DNA of 54,608 nt from Candidatus Zixiibacteriota bacterium (GCA_040753495.1 JBFMEF010000143.1:1-54608); one strand, 5' to 3'. Positions 25,239-34,237 are shown, counted from the stretch's first letter. Notes: a model not told the origin generated them from the sequence alone. Made by a program: numbers and translations.

Positions 25239-26902
25239 TGCCTGGTTATCTCCACGGTAAAATGGGTATTGATGGGACTGCGCGATTTAAGGAATGATTC
25301 CAGGCGCTGCGATAACAGGGAGGTTTCTTCGTCAGAATGAAACTCCGCCGGATTTATCTTCACTTTGATCATGATACTTCTTCGCACCCCCTGTCGCGCC
25401 CGAACCACCCCGTTTTCACAGGTGGCAGATTTGATACGGGGGTCAAAGGTTTTAGCCCAGTTGGCAATCTCGATAAAGGTCAGGGCGCGGTCGCGATTGC
25501 GAAGTCGCGCCGAAACTTCCATAAGCACCTGTTCCTCGGAACGGGCCGGAATGGCGCCTCCGGTTGAGGTGATATTCTCCGCCGAAACCAACCCCGGGTG
25601 GTTTTCATACAGCTCGCTGATTTTACCGGCATCAATGCCGTTAGCCGCCGTTCCGGATGTAACGGCATAGGTTACAGTGATGGAATCGGGCGGCAGTTCC
25701 AAGTCGGAGGCGAAATCAAACCAGATAAGCAACCGTTTGTCCCGCTCTTCAAGCGAATAGCCTCTTTGCCCTTTCTGATTCTGAATCATATGGCGCGGGG
25801 AATAGGTGCGTCCGCTGGAGTCGATGACGCCGGTGATTTCAAGGATATTATCGATATCTTCGGGAAGTTCCACTTCGACCAGTTTATTCCCGCCGGTATG
25901 TTTGAAGAGGGTCAGCTCATTTTTGTTGACGGCAATAAAACAATTGAAATTCATTTCGAAGGAAGAAAGCAGCTTCGCTTTATCGCCTCGCGGGGGCAAG
26001 GTGACCTGTACCCAATAGAGCGGACCGGAAGATTCAAGGGCAGAGCTTTCGGACGCGAGGGCCTCGACCAGTTCCGCCGGCGGTTTTCCTTTTTCCCAGA
26101 AGTGGGCGAAAGAGGAAGGGATGATTATAAAGTTATCCTCAAGAGATTTGAAGAGGTCGACACCGGTGCGCAGACCGCCCCAGTCAATAATCCGCTCATT
26201 GCTGGCAAAAAGCTGGGCGAAATCATTGGTCATGCCAGGGCAGAATTCGGCCGATTGGTGGAATTCGCCGCTGCGATTACCTGGAAACCAGTGGGACCAG
26301 CGGAGCTGGCGCAGCGCCTCCGGGGAACCTTTCAGAAAGATAGATGCGCCGGCAAAATCGGCAGGCTGCCCGGCAAATTGAATGCCGATATACAGCTGCC
26401 CCGAGCCGGTAGGGGCGCTGGTGAATTGAGAGCGAGACATTGAGCCGGTCTCGCTGCGCGAGGAGGGAGAAAGATTGACCACGGAGCGCCCAAATTTGAA
26501 GAAAACAAATCTTGCTTCGGCCGCCAGCAAACGCTCCCGGCGCAGCGAAGAAAAGAAAAAAGTCTGCCCCCCTTCCCGCTTTTCTTTGTAGTAAAAACGG
26601 GTGTGAGGGTCAATCTCCACCACCGGGTCGGCCGGCTTGCAACGCATAACCGCGTGCGCCGGAACAGGCCAATGCCTGCTTTCCGGACAGACCGCTTTCA
26701 CCAGGGCGTGGGCGGCGTTCTCCCAGACTTCGCCAATACGACGGTCAATAAGGGACAACTGGTGCGAATAGAGCTGCAGAAGGATCTTTAGTATCGGGTC
26801 GAGACGGTCCGGTGATTCCGGAATCTTGGAGTTCCAGGCGCGCAGTTCCCGATGCATTTCATAAAATATCTTCTCCGGAGAGCGGGCTTCTTCGATTTTC
26901 AT
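25235..26902 (-). CDS. tssF: T6SS baseplate protein TssF
   Basis: About 555 residues. The N-terminus 'LDPILKILLQLYSHQLSLID' and the following helix match the TssF opening ('R-x-L-E-x-x-A-x-L'). 'CKPADPVVEIDPHTRFYYKE' and 'YIGIQFAGQPADF' match the family's beta domains, as does 'LPPDSITVTYAVTSGTAANG' near the C-terminus. TssF is the main wedge protein around the spike. The ATG at 26902 is preferred; a TTG at 26908 is also in frame and closer to AGGA. It follows tssE by 6-12 bases and overlaps tssG by 4. Confidence 0.88.
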   Translation of the reverse strand: MKIEEARSPEKIFYEMHRELRAWNSKIPESPDRLDPILKILLQLYSHQLSLIDRRIGEVWENAAHALVKAVCPESRHWPVPAHAVMRCKPADPVVEIDPHTRFYYKEKREGGQTFFFSSLRRERLLAAEARFVFFKFGRSVVNLSPSSRSETGSMSRSQFTSAPTGSGQLYIGIQFAGQPADFAGASIFLKGSPEALRQLRWSHWFPGNRSGEFHQSAEFCPGMTNDFAQLFASNERIIDWGGLRTGVDLFKSLEDNFIIIPSSFAHFWEKGKPPAELVEALASESSALESSGPLYWVQVTLPPRGDKAKLLSSFEMNFNCFIAVNKNELTLFKHTGGNKLVEVELPEDIDNILEITGVIDSSGRTYSPRHMIQNQKGQRGYSLEERDKRLLIWFDFASDLELPPDSITVTYAVTSGTAANGIDAGKISELYENHPGLVSAENITSTGGAIPARSEEQVLMEVSARLRNRDRALTFIEIANWAKTFDPRIKSATCENGVVRARQGVRRSIMIKVKINPAEFHSDEETSLLSQRLESFLKSRSPINTHFTVEITRQ

Positions 26903-26914
26903 ATTCAAATATTC

Positions 26915-27289
26915 CTATCCGATATGGAAGGTCCCTTCATATTTTTTCTCCTCTCCGTCATCGCGATAGTTTCCGCTGACTTTGACGGCCATGCCCAGCG
27001 AATGAGGCGAGGTGTCGGCAACGCTGGAGAATGAAATGGAGACATTATAGAGACGTCTTTCAAATTTATCGATGGCGTTGCGCAGGCTGGCTCTGATATC
27101 AGCCTTATTGGCGGTGTACAGGTCGGAATATTCTTTTTCCCAGATATCGCAGCCATATTCCGGGTTAAAAGGCATGGTTCCGATACGGGTGCTGAGAAGC
27201 AGTCCAATAGAAAAGGTGATTGATTCTTCGAGATTAGCCCGGGAGAGATACCCCTCTCGCAAAATAAAAGGAAGCGCTAAATAATCCAT
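26915..27289 (-). CDS. tssE: T6SS baseplate protein TssE (gp25-like)
   Basis: 124 residues. The gp25/TssE core is clear: 'SIGLLLSTRIGTMPFNPEYG' with 'CDIWE', then 'ADIRASLRNAIDKFERRL' and a C-terminal beta-hairpin 'MAVKVSGNYRD'. The classical EPR motif of gp25 is replaced by the 'F-N-P-x-Y-G' form common in non-proteobacterial systems. It is a wedge protein that starts sheath assembly. It lies 7 bases after vgrG and 6-12 before tssF. Confidence 0.9.
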   Translation of the reverse strand: MDYLALPFILREGYLSRANLEESITFSIGLLLSTRIGTMPFNPEYGCDIWEKEYSDLYTANKADIRASLRNAIDKFERRLYNVSISFSSVADTSPHSLGMAVKVSGNYRDDGEEKKYEGTFHIG

Positions 27290-27296
27290 GGGCAGG

Positions 27297-29057
27297 TCAA
27301 TTCAGCTGGATGATGGCGCCTTTGACGGCGACCTGACTCTGACCTTTCAGGTTCAATGTTGCGCCCTCCATTTCCGCCGGTCCTGAGGCTTTGGCTTTCA
27401 GCCCGGCGGTTCCTTCCAACTCCATATTGCCGCCGGCTTTGGCTATGACATCCTTGTCTGCTTTTATTTCCACCTTATCGGTACTTTCCAGAGTGATATT
27501 CTTGGCTTTCAGCGTAATGTCGCCGTCGGTGCTCTCAATAGTAATTTTCGGAGAGCCGGAGAGGTCCATGGTAATGCTGTTCTTACCATCCTTCATGGCG
27601 ATTATCAGTTGCTCGCTGCCGCTTTCGTCTTTAAAATAGATGCGGTTTCCTCCCCGGGTGAGGAACATCTTTATATCGTTCTTATCATTGTTGGTATCGG
27701 AATGCGGCGCGTCATCTTTATGATAGAGTGAGCCAAGCGCCACCGGCAGGTCGGGATGACCCCGCTCGAATCCGACCAGGACTTCATCATCGATTTCCGG
27801 GAGGCAGTACCAGCCGCGGTCGGCGCCGGCGTGCGGAGTTAAAAACCGAATCCAGGGGGTCTCGTCAGAGGGAAGCCAGGGAAATTTGACTTTTATGCGA
27901 CCCATTTTTTCCGGGTCATTGTTGTCTGTAACAATCGCGCTCTGTATATCGGTAAGCGAAGGCGGCAATTTCCTTACGCTCGGGAAGGCGGTGTCAAGAG
28001 GAATGCATTCAAAAGTATTCTGGTATTTACCGCTTTCGTTGAATTGGTGCCGGACAGAGGTGACATAATAGGTGCCGTCAAATTTATCCATGCCGCGCAC
28101 TTTGACACAATTTCCGGGGACGATTTTGGGGACTATCGATTGCCCGGCGCAGATAATCATTTTTCCGATAGCGCCGCTTTTCTCATTCTTGAGGTGCTCA
28201 TCCAGCGACTGGGCATCGCTGACCAGACGCGGCTGATTGGAGAATCCCGATGACGTGTATATTTTTTTGGAGGCATCGGGCGAGATTTTGTACAGATTCG
28301 CCAGCGCCGTCGAGGAAGACATGGAGCTGGTATCCTGGGAGTAATCCTTATTTTGCTCGTAGCTGTAGAGGCTCGATTCAAATTCGGCCGATTGCGTTCC
28401 CAGACCGAGCGAGAAAGAACCCAGAGTTTCGCGCCAGGTAAGGTCTTCGGTATTGGAGCCGGAAGCTTTAGCCACCTGAAATTCCTTGCCGTTATAAAAC
28501 GCGAATTTTCCATAGCTGCCGGCAAGCCGCATAATGAAATCATAATCGGTTTCGTTATACTGCACACAGAATTTTAGCGTCCCGCGGGTGGCTTCCTGTG
28601 TTCCCATCGTTATGGGATATTTTCTGACGACGGAGCCGATAATATCAGTCGCTGTAAGTTCATTAAAGAAGGCGTTATGCCTGGGACCGTCAAGAGCGAT
28701 GGTCGGGCTATGACCGGTAATCAGAACGGTATTGAGCCCATCAATGCTGTTATCGAGACTCACCCTGGTTACAATCCCTATGAATTCCAGTTCCCGCGAG
28801 GCATCGACCATCCCGCCGCCGGGTTTGATGTTCAGCGCTATCGACTTGCCAAGGAAATTGGCATATTCGGTGGGGTCATCAAAATCCTTGCTGGAGGTCG
28901 CTTTTCCGACCTGCCGAATGCGAACCTGCAAAACATGATGGTTATCGACATACTGATGAAGGGCGACCGATGATATATCGTATTTGACCTGCTTATTGTC
29001 GATTTGAACCGAGCAGAGCGCCGGTGTCTCAAGTAAGGTTGTTTTTTCTTCAGGCAT
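27297..29057 (-). CDS. vgrG: T6SS spike protein VgrG (TssI)
   Basis: 586 residues. The gp27-like base covers about 1-370 ('CVQYNETDYDFIMRLAGSYG' is the typical VgrG motif). The gp5 OB-fold follows ('MGRIKVKFPWLPSDETPWIR', 'GWYCLPEIDDEVLVGFERGH', 'PVALGSLYHKDDAP'). A beta-prism needle of short repeats ('ITIESTDGDITLKAKNITLE', 'GGNMELEGTAGLKAKAS') extends to the C-terminus at QLN. No C-terminal effector domain is present, so it needs a PAAR tip and separate cargo. It is preceded in the transcript by a strong hairpin (29070-29094) just downstream of hcp, which leaves only a weak AAAGACGG as ribosome-binding site. Confidence 0.95.
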   Translation of the reverse strand: MPEEKTTLLETPALCSVQIDNKQVKYDISSVALHQYVDNHHVLQVRIRQVGKATSSKDFDDPTEYANFLGKSIALNIKPGGGMVDASRELEFIGIVTRVSLDNSIDGLNTVLITGHSPTIALDGPRHNAFFNELTATDIIGSVVRKYPITMGTQEATRGTLKFCVQYNETDYDFIMRLAGSYGKFAFYNGKEFQVAKASGSNTEDLTWRETLGSFSLGLGTQSAEFESSLYSYEQNKDYSQDTSSMSSSTALANLYKISPDASKKIYTSSGFSNQPRLVSDAQSLDEHLKNEKSGAIGKMIICAGQSIVPKIVPGNCVKVRGMDKFDGTYYVTSVRHQFNESGKYQNTFECIPLDTAFPSVRKLPPSLTDIQSAIVTDNNDPEKMGRIKVKFPWLPSDETPWIRFLTPHAGADRGWYCLPEIDDEVLVGFERGHPDLPVALGSLYHKDDAPHSDTNNDKNDIKMFLTRGGNRIYFKDESGSEQLIIAMKDGKNSITMDLSGSPKITIESTDGDITLKAKNITLESTDKVEIKADKDVIAKAGGNMELEGTAGLKAKASGPAEMEGATLNLKGQSQVAVKGAIIQLN

Positions 29058-29069
29058 GACCGTCTTTCA

Positions 29070-29094
29070 GCGGGTGGGAAAAACTCCCACCCGC
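29070..29094 (-). promoter_or_regulatory. Intercistronic stem-loop between hcp and vgrG
   Basis: Perfect 10-base-pair, GC-rich stem (29070-29079 with 29085-29094) and a 5-base loop. It starts 13 bases after the hcp stop and ends about 12 bases before the vgrG ATG. No T-run follows. It probably protects or processes the hcp end of the mRNA and lowers vgrG translation, which would suit the large Hcp excess needed for the tube. Confidence 0.65.
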
Positions 29095-29107
29095 AAAATG
29101 AAAAAAT

Positions 29108-29512
29108 CTACTCCTGCCAGCGGTTGTCAATCTCGGCATCGCCGATACTGAGCTTATGACAGGATATTTCGAAATACTCGAAAATCTGGTCGTCAGGACG
29201 CTGTTTAATATGAGGAATCATCTCCTCATAGCGGGTGATGAAACCTTCTTCCCAAGCGAGCTCTTTCATGGTGGCGTCATCGGGATTTTTGAAAGTCACT
29301 TTCCCGGCTTTCCAATTGGGCTTGCTGGAATCCATTGCCCAGCGGGCGATGTTGGCATTCTCATCCGACTCGCGGGTTATTTTAATAACCCCGGCATGGG
29401 CCCGGTCGGCAGGGCGTCCGGTTTCATCTTTTGCGGTATAAAGTTCGTACGAGACCTGGTAAACGTTTTTGTAAACCACACCATCGATCTCAAGAATCGG
29501 TCTCCGAGCCAT
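29108..29512 (-). CDS. hcp: T6SS tube protein Hcp, Bacteroidota (TssD) type
   Basis: 134 residues. 'LEIDGVVYKNVYQVSYEL', DETGRP, 'DDATMKELAWEEGFITRYEE' and the C-terminal 'KLSIGDAEIDNRW' match the TssD family of Bacteroidota T6SS subtype iii rather than the classical Hcp1 family. It forms hexameric rings of the expelled tube. A strong ribosome-binding site (GAAAGGAG, 6 bases before the ATG) and the hairpin after its stop both fit high expression. It lies between tssC and vgrG. Confidence 0.88.
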   Translation of the reverse strand: MARRPILEIDGVVYKNVYQVSYELYTAKDETGRPADRAHAGVIKITRESDENANIARWAMDSSKPNWKAGKVTFKNPDDATMKELAWEEGFITRYEEMIPHIKQRPDDQIFEYFEISCHKLSIGDAEIDNRWQE

Positions 29513-29615
29513 AAGCTACTCCTTTCTATTAATTCTATGACTTAGGGCTTAAAAACTCATGATTTGCTTTTGTAATTCTCCGCCGGTTACGGCATAACGG
29601 CAAAACTCTTCGCGC

Positions 29616-31040
29616 CTACTTGTCCTTTACGTTGGTCTGATTATCCTGGTTCCAGGCGACAAATTCAATGTTGAATGTCCGCGCCGGATACTTGGGATTA
29701 AGACTGATTTTGACGTCTACTTCCTGACGCTTGCGCATCTCTTCATCGGCGAAGATTTCGACTTTATAATCCTGAAGGATATTGTCGCCACCGGTAATTG
29801 CCTTCATAAATTTATCGATGTCCTTGCGCATGGTATCGATAAATTTCTGGTCGATGACCGTGAAGGTCTGCTTATTCAGATAATTGCGCATTGTCTTGTA
29901 AACATAGTCATAGGTGCGCCGGATGGAGTAAACGTTAAAGGTTTCTTTGGAGAAAAGCGTAGCCGCGCCCATGGCTACCGCCGTCCCCTCGAAGTTGACC
30001 AGCGGGTTGACACCCTTTTCATTAATCTTGGAAGCGTCAGGCTGGTTGGCTTTAAAGCGAAGATATTTGGCATCGGCTATTTTGCCGAATTTGAAGCCGG
30101 CCATCGGCTGCTGCATTCCGACCGTCAGGTCACCCTGATACATCTTGCCGGCAACAGCTGCGGAGGGGGGAATCCACATATCATCATCTTCGTACTGGTT
30201 GGCGTTGCGGGCAAGGACATAGTTGGCAAATACCGAGACATACTGCTTGTAGCTGTCGATACCCATCATGTTGGCATAATTGGGGTCTTCCAGCATATCC
30301 ATGACTTCTTCGAATTTCTCGAAGTTAGGCAGGTCGGTGAGGATATGCACCTTGTTCGGCATCCCCAGCTGACGGGCAAAGGTATCGATATTCTCAACAC
30401 TTCCGAGATAGCCGGGAACGACCGCCATGGCAAAGCATTCCTTGATGCTCCACTCGCGGTACAGGTCAGCCACCGCTTTGGAGAGCTGCTCGAATTTTTC
30501 CCGGTCATCGGGATTGGCCAGTTCCTCGGCGGAGACATTGGCGAAATAGGCGTTGACCTTTTCATCCGGTTCCTGCTGGGCATTGGCAAAAAACTTTTCG
30601 ATAGCGCGATAGGTGGTTTCCAGTTCTCGCGCCGCCTGATGAACGCGGCGCATATTCTTTTCGAGATTAGCCTCCAGTTTGGCGGAATCCTCGCTCAGCT
30701 GTTTGCGGATTTCATCGAGGTCGCCGCTGCGTGAAAGGTAATCGAGCCAAATTTTGAGTCTCTGCGCAAGCAGTTTTCTCTGTTTGGCGAATTCCTTTTT
30801 GGTCAGAAATTCCTTGCGCTGGAAATCCTTTTTGGGGTCGAGCCATTCCACCCCGCGGACCAGGTCGCCATCGGCCGTTTTAAAGGAAGGAAGCAGATTT
30901 GCCAGCTTGCTGAAGTCGGCAAAATTGTCCCCCATTATTGACTGGAATTCTTTGTCGGATATTTTTTCTGCGGCTTTCTCAGCCCTTGCTTCCGCCGGCG
31001 CCGCCTGCGGCTGCATTTCTCTTTTTTCTTCTTCAGCCAT
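29616..31040 (-). CDS. tssC: T6SS contractile sheath large subunit TssC
   Basis: 474 residues, typical length. An acidic/Ala-rich N-terminus and a coiled-coil region come first. The conserved sheath core follows: 'ECFAMAVVPGYLGSVENID', 'IPPSAAVAGKMYQGD', 'NPLVNFEGTAVAMGAATLFS', 'RRTYDYVYKTMRNYLNKQTF' and the C-terminal strand-helix 'ISLNPKYPARTFNIEFVAW'. TssC with TssB makes the cytoplasmic sheath whose contraction drives Hcp-VgrG out. AGGTG precedes the ATG by about 6 bases; tssB ends 14 bases upstream. Confidence 0.95.
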   Translation of the reverse strand: MAEEEKREMQPQAAPAEARAEKAAEKISDKEFQSIMGDNFADFSKLANLLPSFKTADGDLVRGVEWLDPKKDFQRKEFLTKKEFAKQRKLLAQRLKIWLDYLSRSGDLDEIRKQLSEDSAKLEANLEKNMRRVHQAARELETTYRAIEKFFANAQQEPDEKVNAYFANVSAEELANPDDREKFEQLSKAVADLYREWSIKECFAMAVVPGYLGSVENIDTFARQLGMPNKVHILTDLPNFEKFEEVMDMLEDPNYANMMGIDSYKQYVSVFANYVLARNANQYEDDDMWIPPSAAVAGKMYQGDLTVGMQQPMAGFKFGKIADAKYLRFKANQPDASKINEKGVNPLVNFEGTAVAMGAATLFSKETFNVYSIRRTYDYVYKTMRNYLNKQTFTVIDQKFIDTMRKDIDKFMKAITGGDNILQDYKVEIFADEEMRKRQEVDVKISLNPKYPARTFNIEFVAWNQDNQTNVKDK

Positions 31041-31054
31041 TTAAATCACCTCAC

Positions 31055-31495
31055 TTATTCGCTGAGCAAGTCGATATAGTATTTTGCCACTTTCAGAAGA
31101 GCCTCTTTCTTTTCCTTATCCTCCAGAGTTTTCTTAAGGGCGTTGTTTTTCTTGAGTTGCTTCTCCAGGTCGGAAAGCATCTCTTTTCCATAGTACGCTT
31201 CCGACAACTGGTCGTTTTTCTCAATCAGTTCCTTGGACGTGAAATCCTTCATGGCGCGCACTTCAAAATTGGCGTTGACCGTCTGCCCTTCGGTATTCTC
31301 CAGTTCCGCCGAGAACGAGGGACGAAACTTCTCGAATACCTCTTTTAAGTTGGTGCACTTGGTCGGCGTGACATCGGCGTCTTCCTCGCTGTTTAAACGC
31401 GCCGCATAAAGAATCTTGTTGGACGGAAGCAGTTCCACCGGGATGGAGTCATCCTGCTTGATTCTCTCCGTAGCGCCCAGTATAAATTTCGCCAT
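31055..31495 (-). CDS. tssB: T6SS contractile sheath small subunit TssB
   Basis: 146 residues. 'IPVELLPSNKILYAARLN', 'CTNLKEVFEKFRPSFSAEL' and 'NANFEVRAMKDFTSKELIEK' match TssB; the C-terminal 60 residues are a charged helix, as in the sheath handshake region. GCGGAGG lies a few bases before the ATG. It sits 19 bases after the tssH C-half and 14 before tssC in one transcript. Confidence 0.93.
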   Translation of the reverse strand: MAKFILGATERIKQDDSIPVELLPSNKILYAARLNSEEDADVTPTKCTNLKEVFEKFRPSFSAELENTEGQTVNANFEVRAMKDFTSKELIEKNDQLSEAYYGKEMLSDLEKQLKKNNALKKTLEDKEKKEALLKVAKYYIDLLSE

Positions 31496-31514
31496 TTATT
31501 CCTCCGCTCTATGT

Positions 31515-32615
31515 TTAAATTGTTTTTGCCATTCTGTTAAAAATATAGCCGTCATCTTTTACGTCAATAATGACCTCGTCGCCGGGCATGACATTACCGG
31601 TGATGATGTCAACCGACAGTTTGTTTATGATTTCCTTCTCTATTATACGTTGAATCGGGCGCGCCCCTAACTCGAAAGTATAGCCGTCCACGGCCAATTT
31701 GTGACGGGCGGCCGGACTTAGGGTGGCCTTTATCTCCTGGTCTTTGAGAAGCTGGTTAACCTGCTCGAATTCCAGACCGGCAATGACCTCCACCTGCTCC
31801 TGTGAGAAGGAGTGATAGATAATGATGTCGTTCAGGCGGTTGAGGAACTCGGGACGAAACTTGGTGAAAAGAAAACCCCGCACTTCGTCCATATCAACTT
31901 CCCGTCCCTCGCGGTCGGCGTCGAGAATCTTGTCGGCAGCATAATTCGAGGTGAGGACCACGATGGTATTGGAGAAGTCGACCGTGCGACTCTGACCATC
32001 GGTCAGGCGGCCGTCGTCAAGAAGCTGCAGCAGGACATTGAAAACATCGGGATGCGCCTTCTCCACCTCATCAAAAAGGACAATGGAAAACGGTTTGCGC
32101 CGAACAGATTCGGTAAGGACTCCCCCCGCTTCGTACCCGACATACCCGGGAGGAGCGCCAATCATCTTGGCGACGGAGTGAGATTCCATGAATTCGGACA
32201 TATCGAGGCGCACCATGGCATTCTTGTCGTCAAAAAGGAATTCCGCCAGAAGTTTGGGAAGATAGGTCTTGCCGGTCCCGGTCGGTCCGAGAAAGAGAAA
32301 GGAGCCAACCGGGCGATGCGGGAGTTTCAGTCCGGCCCGGGCTTTCCGAACGGCATTGGCGATAGCCTGTATCGCTTTCTGTTGCCCGACAATCTTTTTT
32401 GAGAGGAATTCTTCCATCTTGAGAAGGCGGTCTTTTTCAGCGGTCATCATCTTGGAAAGCGGGATGCCGGTGCGGCGAGCCACTACGGCGGCGATGTCGG
32501 CGTCATCAATCTTATGCTCCAGACTCTCGATAATCTTCTTGAGGTCACCAAAGACCTGGCGTTTCTCGCCGAGGTCCTTTCGAATATCTTCTACTTTCGG
32601 TTTCTTAGCGCTCAT
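31515..32615 (-). CDS. tssH: ClpV/TssH C-terminal half (second AAA+ domain) as a separate protein
   Basis: 366 residues. It begins with a short linker and helix ('DADIAAVVARRTGIPLSKM', the end of the ClpB/ClpV middle region), then the second AAA+ module: Walker A GPTGTGKT (110-117), pore loop GYVGYEAGG (157-165), Walker B IVLFDE (178-183), 'LTSNYAADKI', and the C-terminal small domain 'KFRPEFLNRLNDIII' and 'GARPIQRIIEKEIINKL'. Everything from this region of a normal ClpV is present, so it should be a working ATPase ring. It starts at an ATG overlapping the stop of the N-half gene by 4 bases (ATGA), with GGGGTG 6 bases upstream of the ATG. This is a real, separately translated start and not obviously a sequencing frameshift. 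Confidence 0.9.
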   Translation of the reverse strand: MSAKKPKVEDIRKDLGEKRQVFGDLKKIIESLEHKIDDADIAAVVARRTGIPLSKMMTAEKDRLLKMEEFLSKKIVGQQKAIQAIANAVRKARAGLKLPHRPVGSFLFLGPTGTGKTYLPKLLAEFLFDDKNAMVRLDMSEFMESHSVAKMIGAPPGYVGYEAGGVLTESVRRKPFSIVLFDEVEKAHPDVFNVLLQLLDDGRLTDGQSRTVDFSNTIVVLTSNYAADKILDADREGREVDMDEVRGFLFTKFRPEFLNRLNDIIIYHSFSQEQVEVIAGLEFEQVNQLLKDQEIKATLSPAARHKLAVDGYTFELGARPIQRIIEKEIINKLSVDIITGNVMPGDEVIIDVKDDGYIFNRMAKTI

Positions 32616-34069
32616 GATGTCACCCCCGTTTTGACTTCGAGGCGATGCCCCCAGAAGCCTTTGAATCGGTCGAAACTGCGTTGAAATTCATCATAGGCGG
32701 AATAGAGCTTCTCAAAGAGTTCCTTATCCTTTTCCGGGTCTTTTCCCTCGCACTCCTGAACTAATTTCTCGAGCGCTTCTATCTGGGCGGAGACAACCGG
32801 CATCTGCTCTTTGGCGAATTCTTCCTTTACGCTGTACTCGGAAGCGGCTTCATCGACAATGTCAATGGCGATATCGGGAAGATTCCTTTCGCTCAGATAC
32901 CGCTGGGCGAACTTAACCGATGCCACAATCGCCGGTTCGGTGTAGGCGACCTTATGATGTGATTCATACTTGGGAACCACGCCTTTAACAATCCTGACCG
33001 CTTCATCAAAATTCGGCTCTTCCACTTTTACCCGCTCGAAGCGGCGGTCGAGAGCCTTATCTTTCTCAATATACTTGGTATATTCTTCTTCGGTAGTCGC
33101 GCCGATAATACGAATCTGTCCCCGCGCCAGGGGGGGCTTTATCAGATTCGCCGCATCCATACCACCGCCGGAGCTGCCGCCACCGCAGAGAGTATGAATT
33201 TCATCTATGAAAAGGATAATCTTGCCGCCGGATTTGACCACTTCGCCTACCAGCCCTTTGAATCTCTCCTCGAATTCCCCTTTGTATTTGGCTCCGGCGA
33301 CCAGCGAACCCATATCAAGGGAAAGCACTTTAACTCCAGAAAGAGTCTTCGGGACCTTGTTGGCGATAACCGCCTGGGCGAATCCTTCAACAATAGCCGA
33401 TTTTCCGACACCGGCGCCCCCGACAAGAACCGGGCTGTTTTTCCGACGGCGCAGCAATATCTGAATTACCTGCTGCAGCTCTTTTTCCCGGCCTATCATC
33501 GGGTCGAATTCGCCGGCGGCCGCCATATTGGTCATATCGACGCAATACTTCAGGGTGCCGGCAACCTCCGGTTTACCTTCTTCGCCGGTGGCGCCGACTG
33601 AGGGAGTAACCGACGAGGCAATCTCCTGCACCGACTTACTTTCTGCAATCGCCCGGTAGATGTCCTCTTTGGTGATATCAATCTTATCGCGGAGATAGGC
33701 GGACAACTTGGAGCGGGGGTCAAATATGGCAATGAAGATATGCTCCGGCTCGACCAGAGCATCATATAGTTTCCCTTTCTCTTCAATTGCCTGTGTCAGC
33801 GTTTCCTGCACCGAGGGCGATATTGTAAGGCTGTCCTTGGCGGTCGCTTTGCGCGGCTGCTCTTTTAAGAATTCCTCGGTCATCGATTCGATTATGGAAG
33901 GATTCTTCTTGAGTTGATTCAGAATCGACTCCACCCCGGAGCTTTCGGAGCGGATGACAGCAATCAAGAGATGCTCCAATTCGATTTCAGGATGCCGAAA
34001 AGTGGCGGCGATTTCGCGGGCGTTCTTTATTACAACCCGTGAATCCGATGAGTAATTAGCAATATCCAT
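32612..34069 (-). CDS. tssH: ClpV/TssH N-terminal half (N domain and first AAA+ domain) as a separate protein
   Basis: 485 residues. A double Clp-N repeat (about 5-75 and 80-150; '[11 protein letters not shown]', '[11 protein letters not shown]') precedes the first AAA+ module: '[19 protein letters not shown]', Walker A GGAGVGKS (217-224), Walker B ILFIDE (285-290), '[20 protein letters not shown]' and the small domain '[20 protein letters not shown]'. It stops inside the middle domain after a 60-residue coiled segment; the second AAA+ domain is the next gene. ClpV recycles contracted sheath. It is the first gene of the T6SS core transcript, about 80 bases from its promoter; no Shine-Dalgarno is seen before the ATG. 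Confidence 0.9.
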   Translation of the reverse strand: MDIANYSSDSRVVIKNAREIAATFRHPEIELEHLLIAVIRSESSGVESILNQLKKNPSIIESMTEEFLKEQPRKATAKDSLTISPSVQETLTQAIEEKGKLYDALVEPEHIFIAIFDPRSKLSAYLRDKIDITKEDIYRAIAESKSVQEIASSVTPSVGATGEEGKPEVAGTLKYCVDMTNMAAAGEFDPMIGREKELQQVIQILLRRRKNSPVLVGGAGVGKSAIVEGFAQAVIANKVPKTLSGVKVLSLDMGSLVAGAKYKGEFEERFKGLVGEVVKSGGKIILFIDEIHTLCGGGSSGGGMDAANLIKPPLARGQIRIIGATTEEEYTKYIEKDKALDRRFERVKVEEPNFDEAVRIVKGVVPKYESHHKVAYTEPAIVASVKFAQRYLSERNLPDIAIDIVDEAASEYSVKEEFAKEQMPVVSAQIEALEKLVQECEGKDPEKDKELFEKLYSAYDEFQRSFDRFKGFWGHRLEVKTGVTS

Positions 34070-34151
34070 AGGAAAATAAGACTTCCCAAAACAGGGTTAA
34101 TCCTGCCAAATAAAAAATGGTTCTTTTTTGGCTAAGTTGCGATGTCACAAT

Positions 34152-34180
34152 ATATTAAATTTCAAGCGTCCAAAAGTCAA
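34152..34180 (-). promoter_or_regulatory. Promoter of the T6SS core operon
   Basis: On the minus strand: TTGACT (34180-34175), 17-base spacer, TAATAT (34157-34152), with start about 34145. It lies between the payload block and tssH-N and shares the TTGACT -35 with the payload promoter. Confidence 0.55.
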
Positions 34181-34237
34181 GTATAAAACCACGGCATCAA
34201 TCAATCTGTCGCGGCAGGGCGGTTATTTCTATTCCTC

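Noticed and set aside
25598-26443. Long plus-strand open frame antisense to tssF (also 22149-22874, 37354-38091, 52517-53428 on opposite strands)
   Set aside because: Shadow frames of well-supported genes: no family motif, no ribosome-binding site and skewed composition.
32600-32620. ClpV split explained by a single sequencing frameshift
   Set aside because: The 3' part begins with its own ATG, has a good GGGGTG site and the ATGA overlap typical of coupled genes. Read data would be needed to close the question fully.
19651-34069. Contractile phage tail, R-type pyocin or extracellular injection system (eCIS)
   Set aside because: TssK, TssF, TssG, TssE, TssB/C, Hcp, VgrG and ClpV are together, with membrane proteins and a PAAR/Eag payload block. 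No capsid, lysis, tape-measure or eCIS AAA (Afp15-like) genes are seen.
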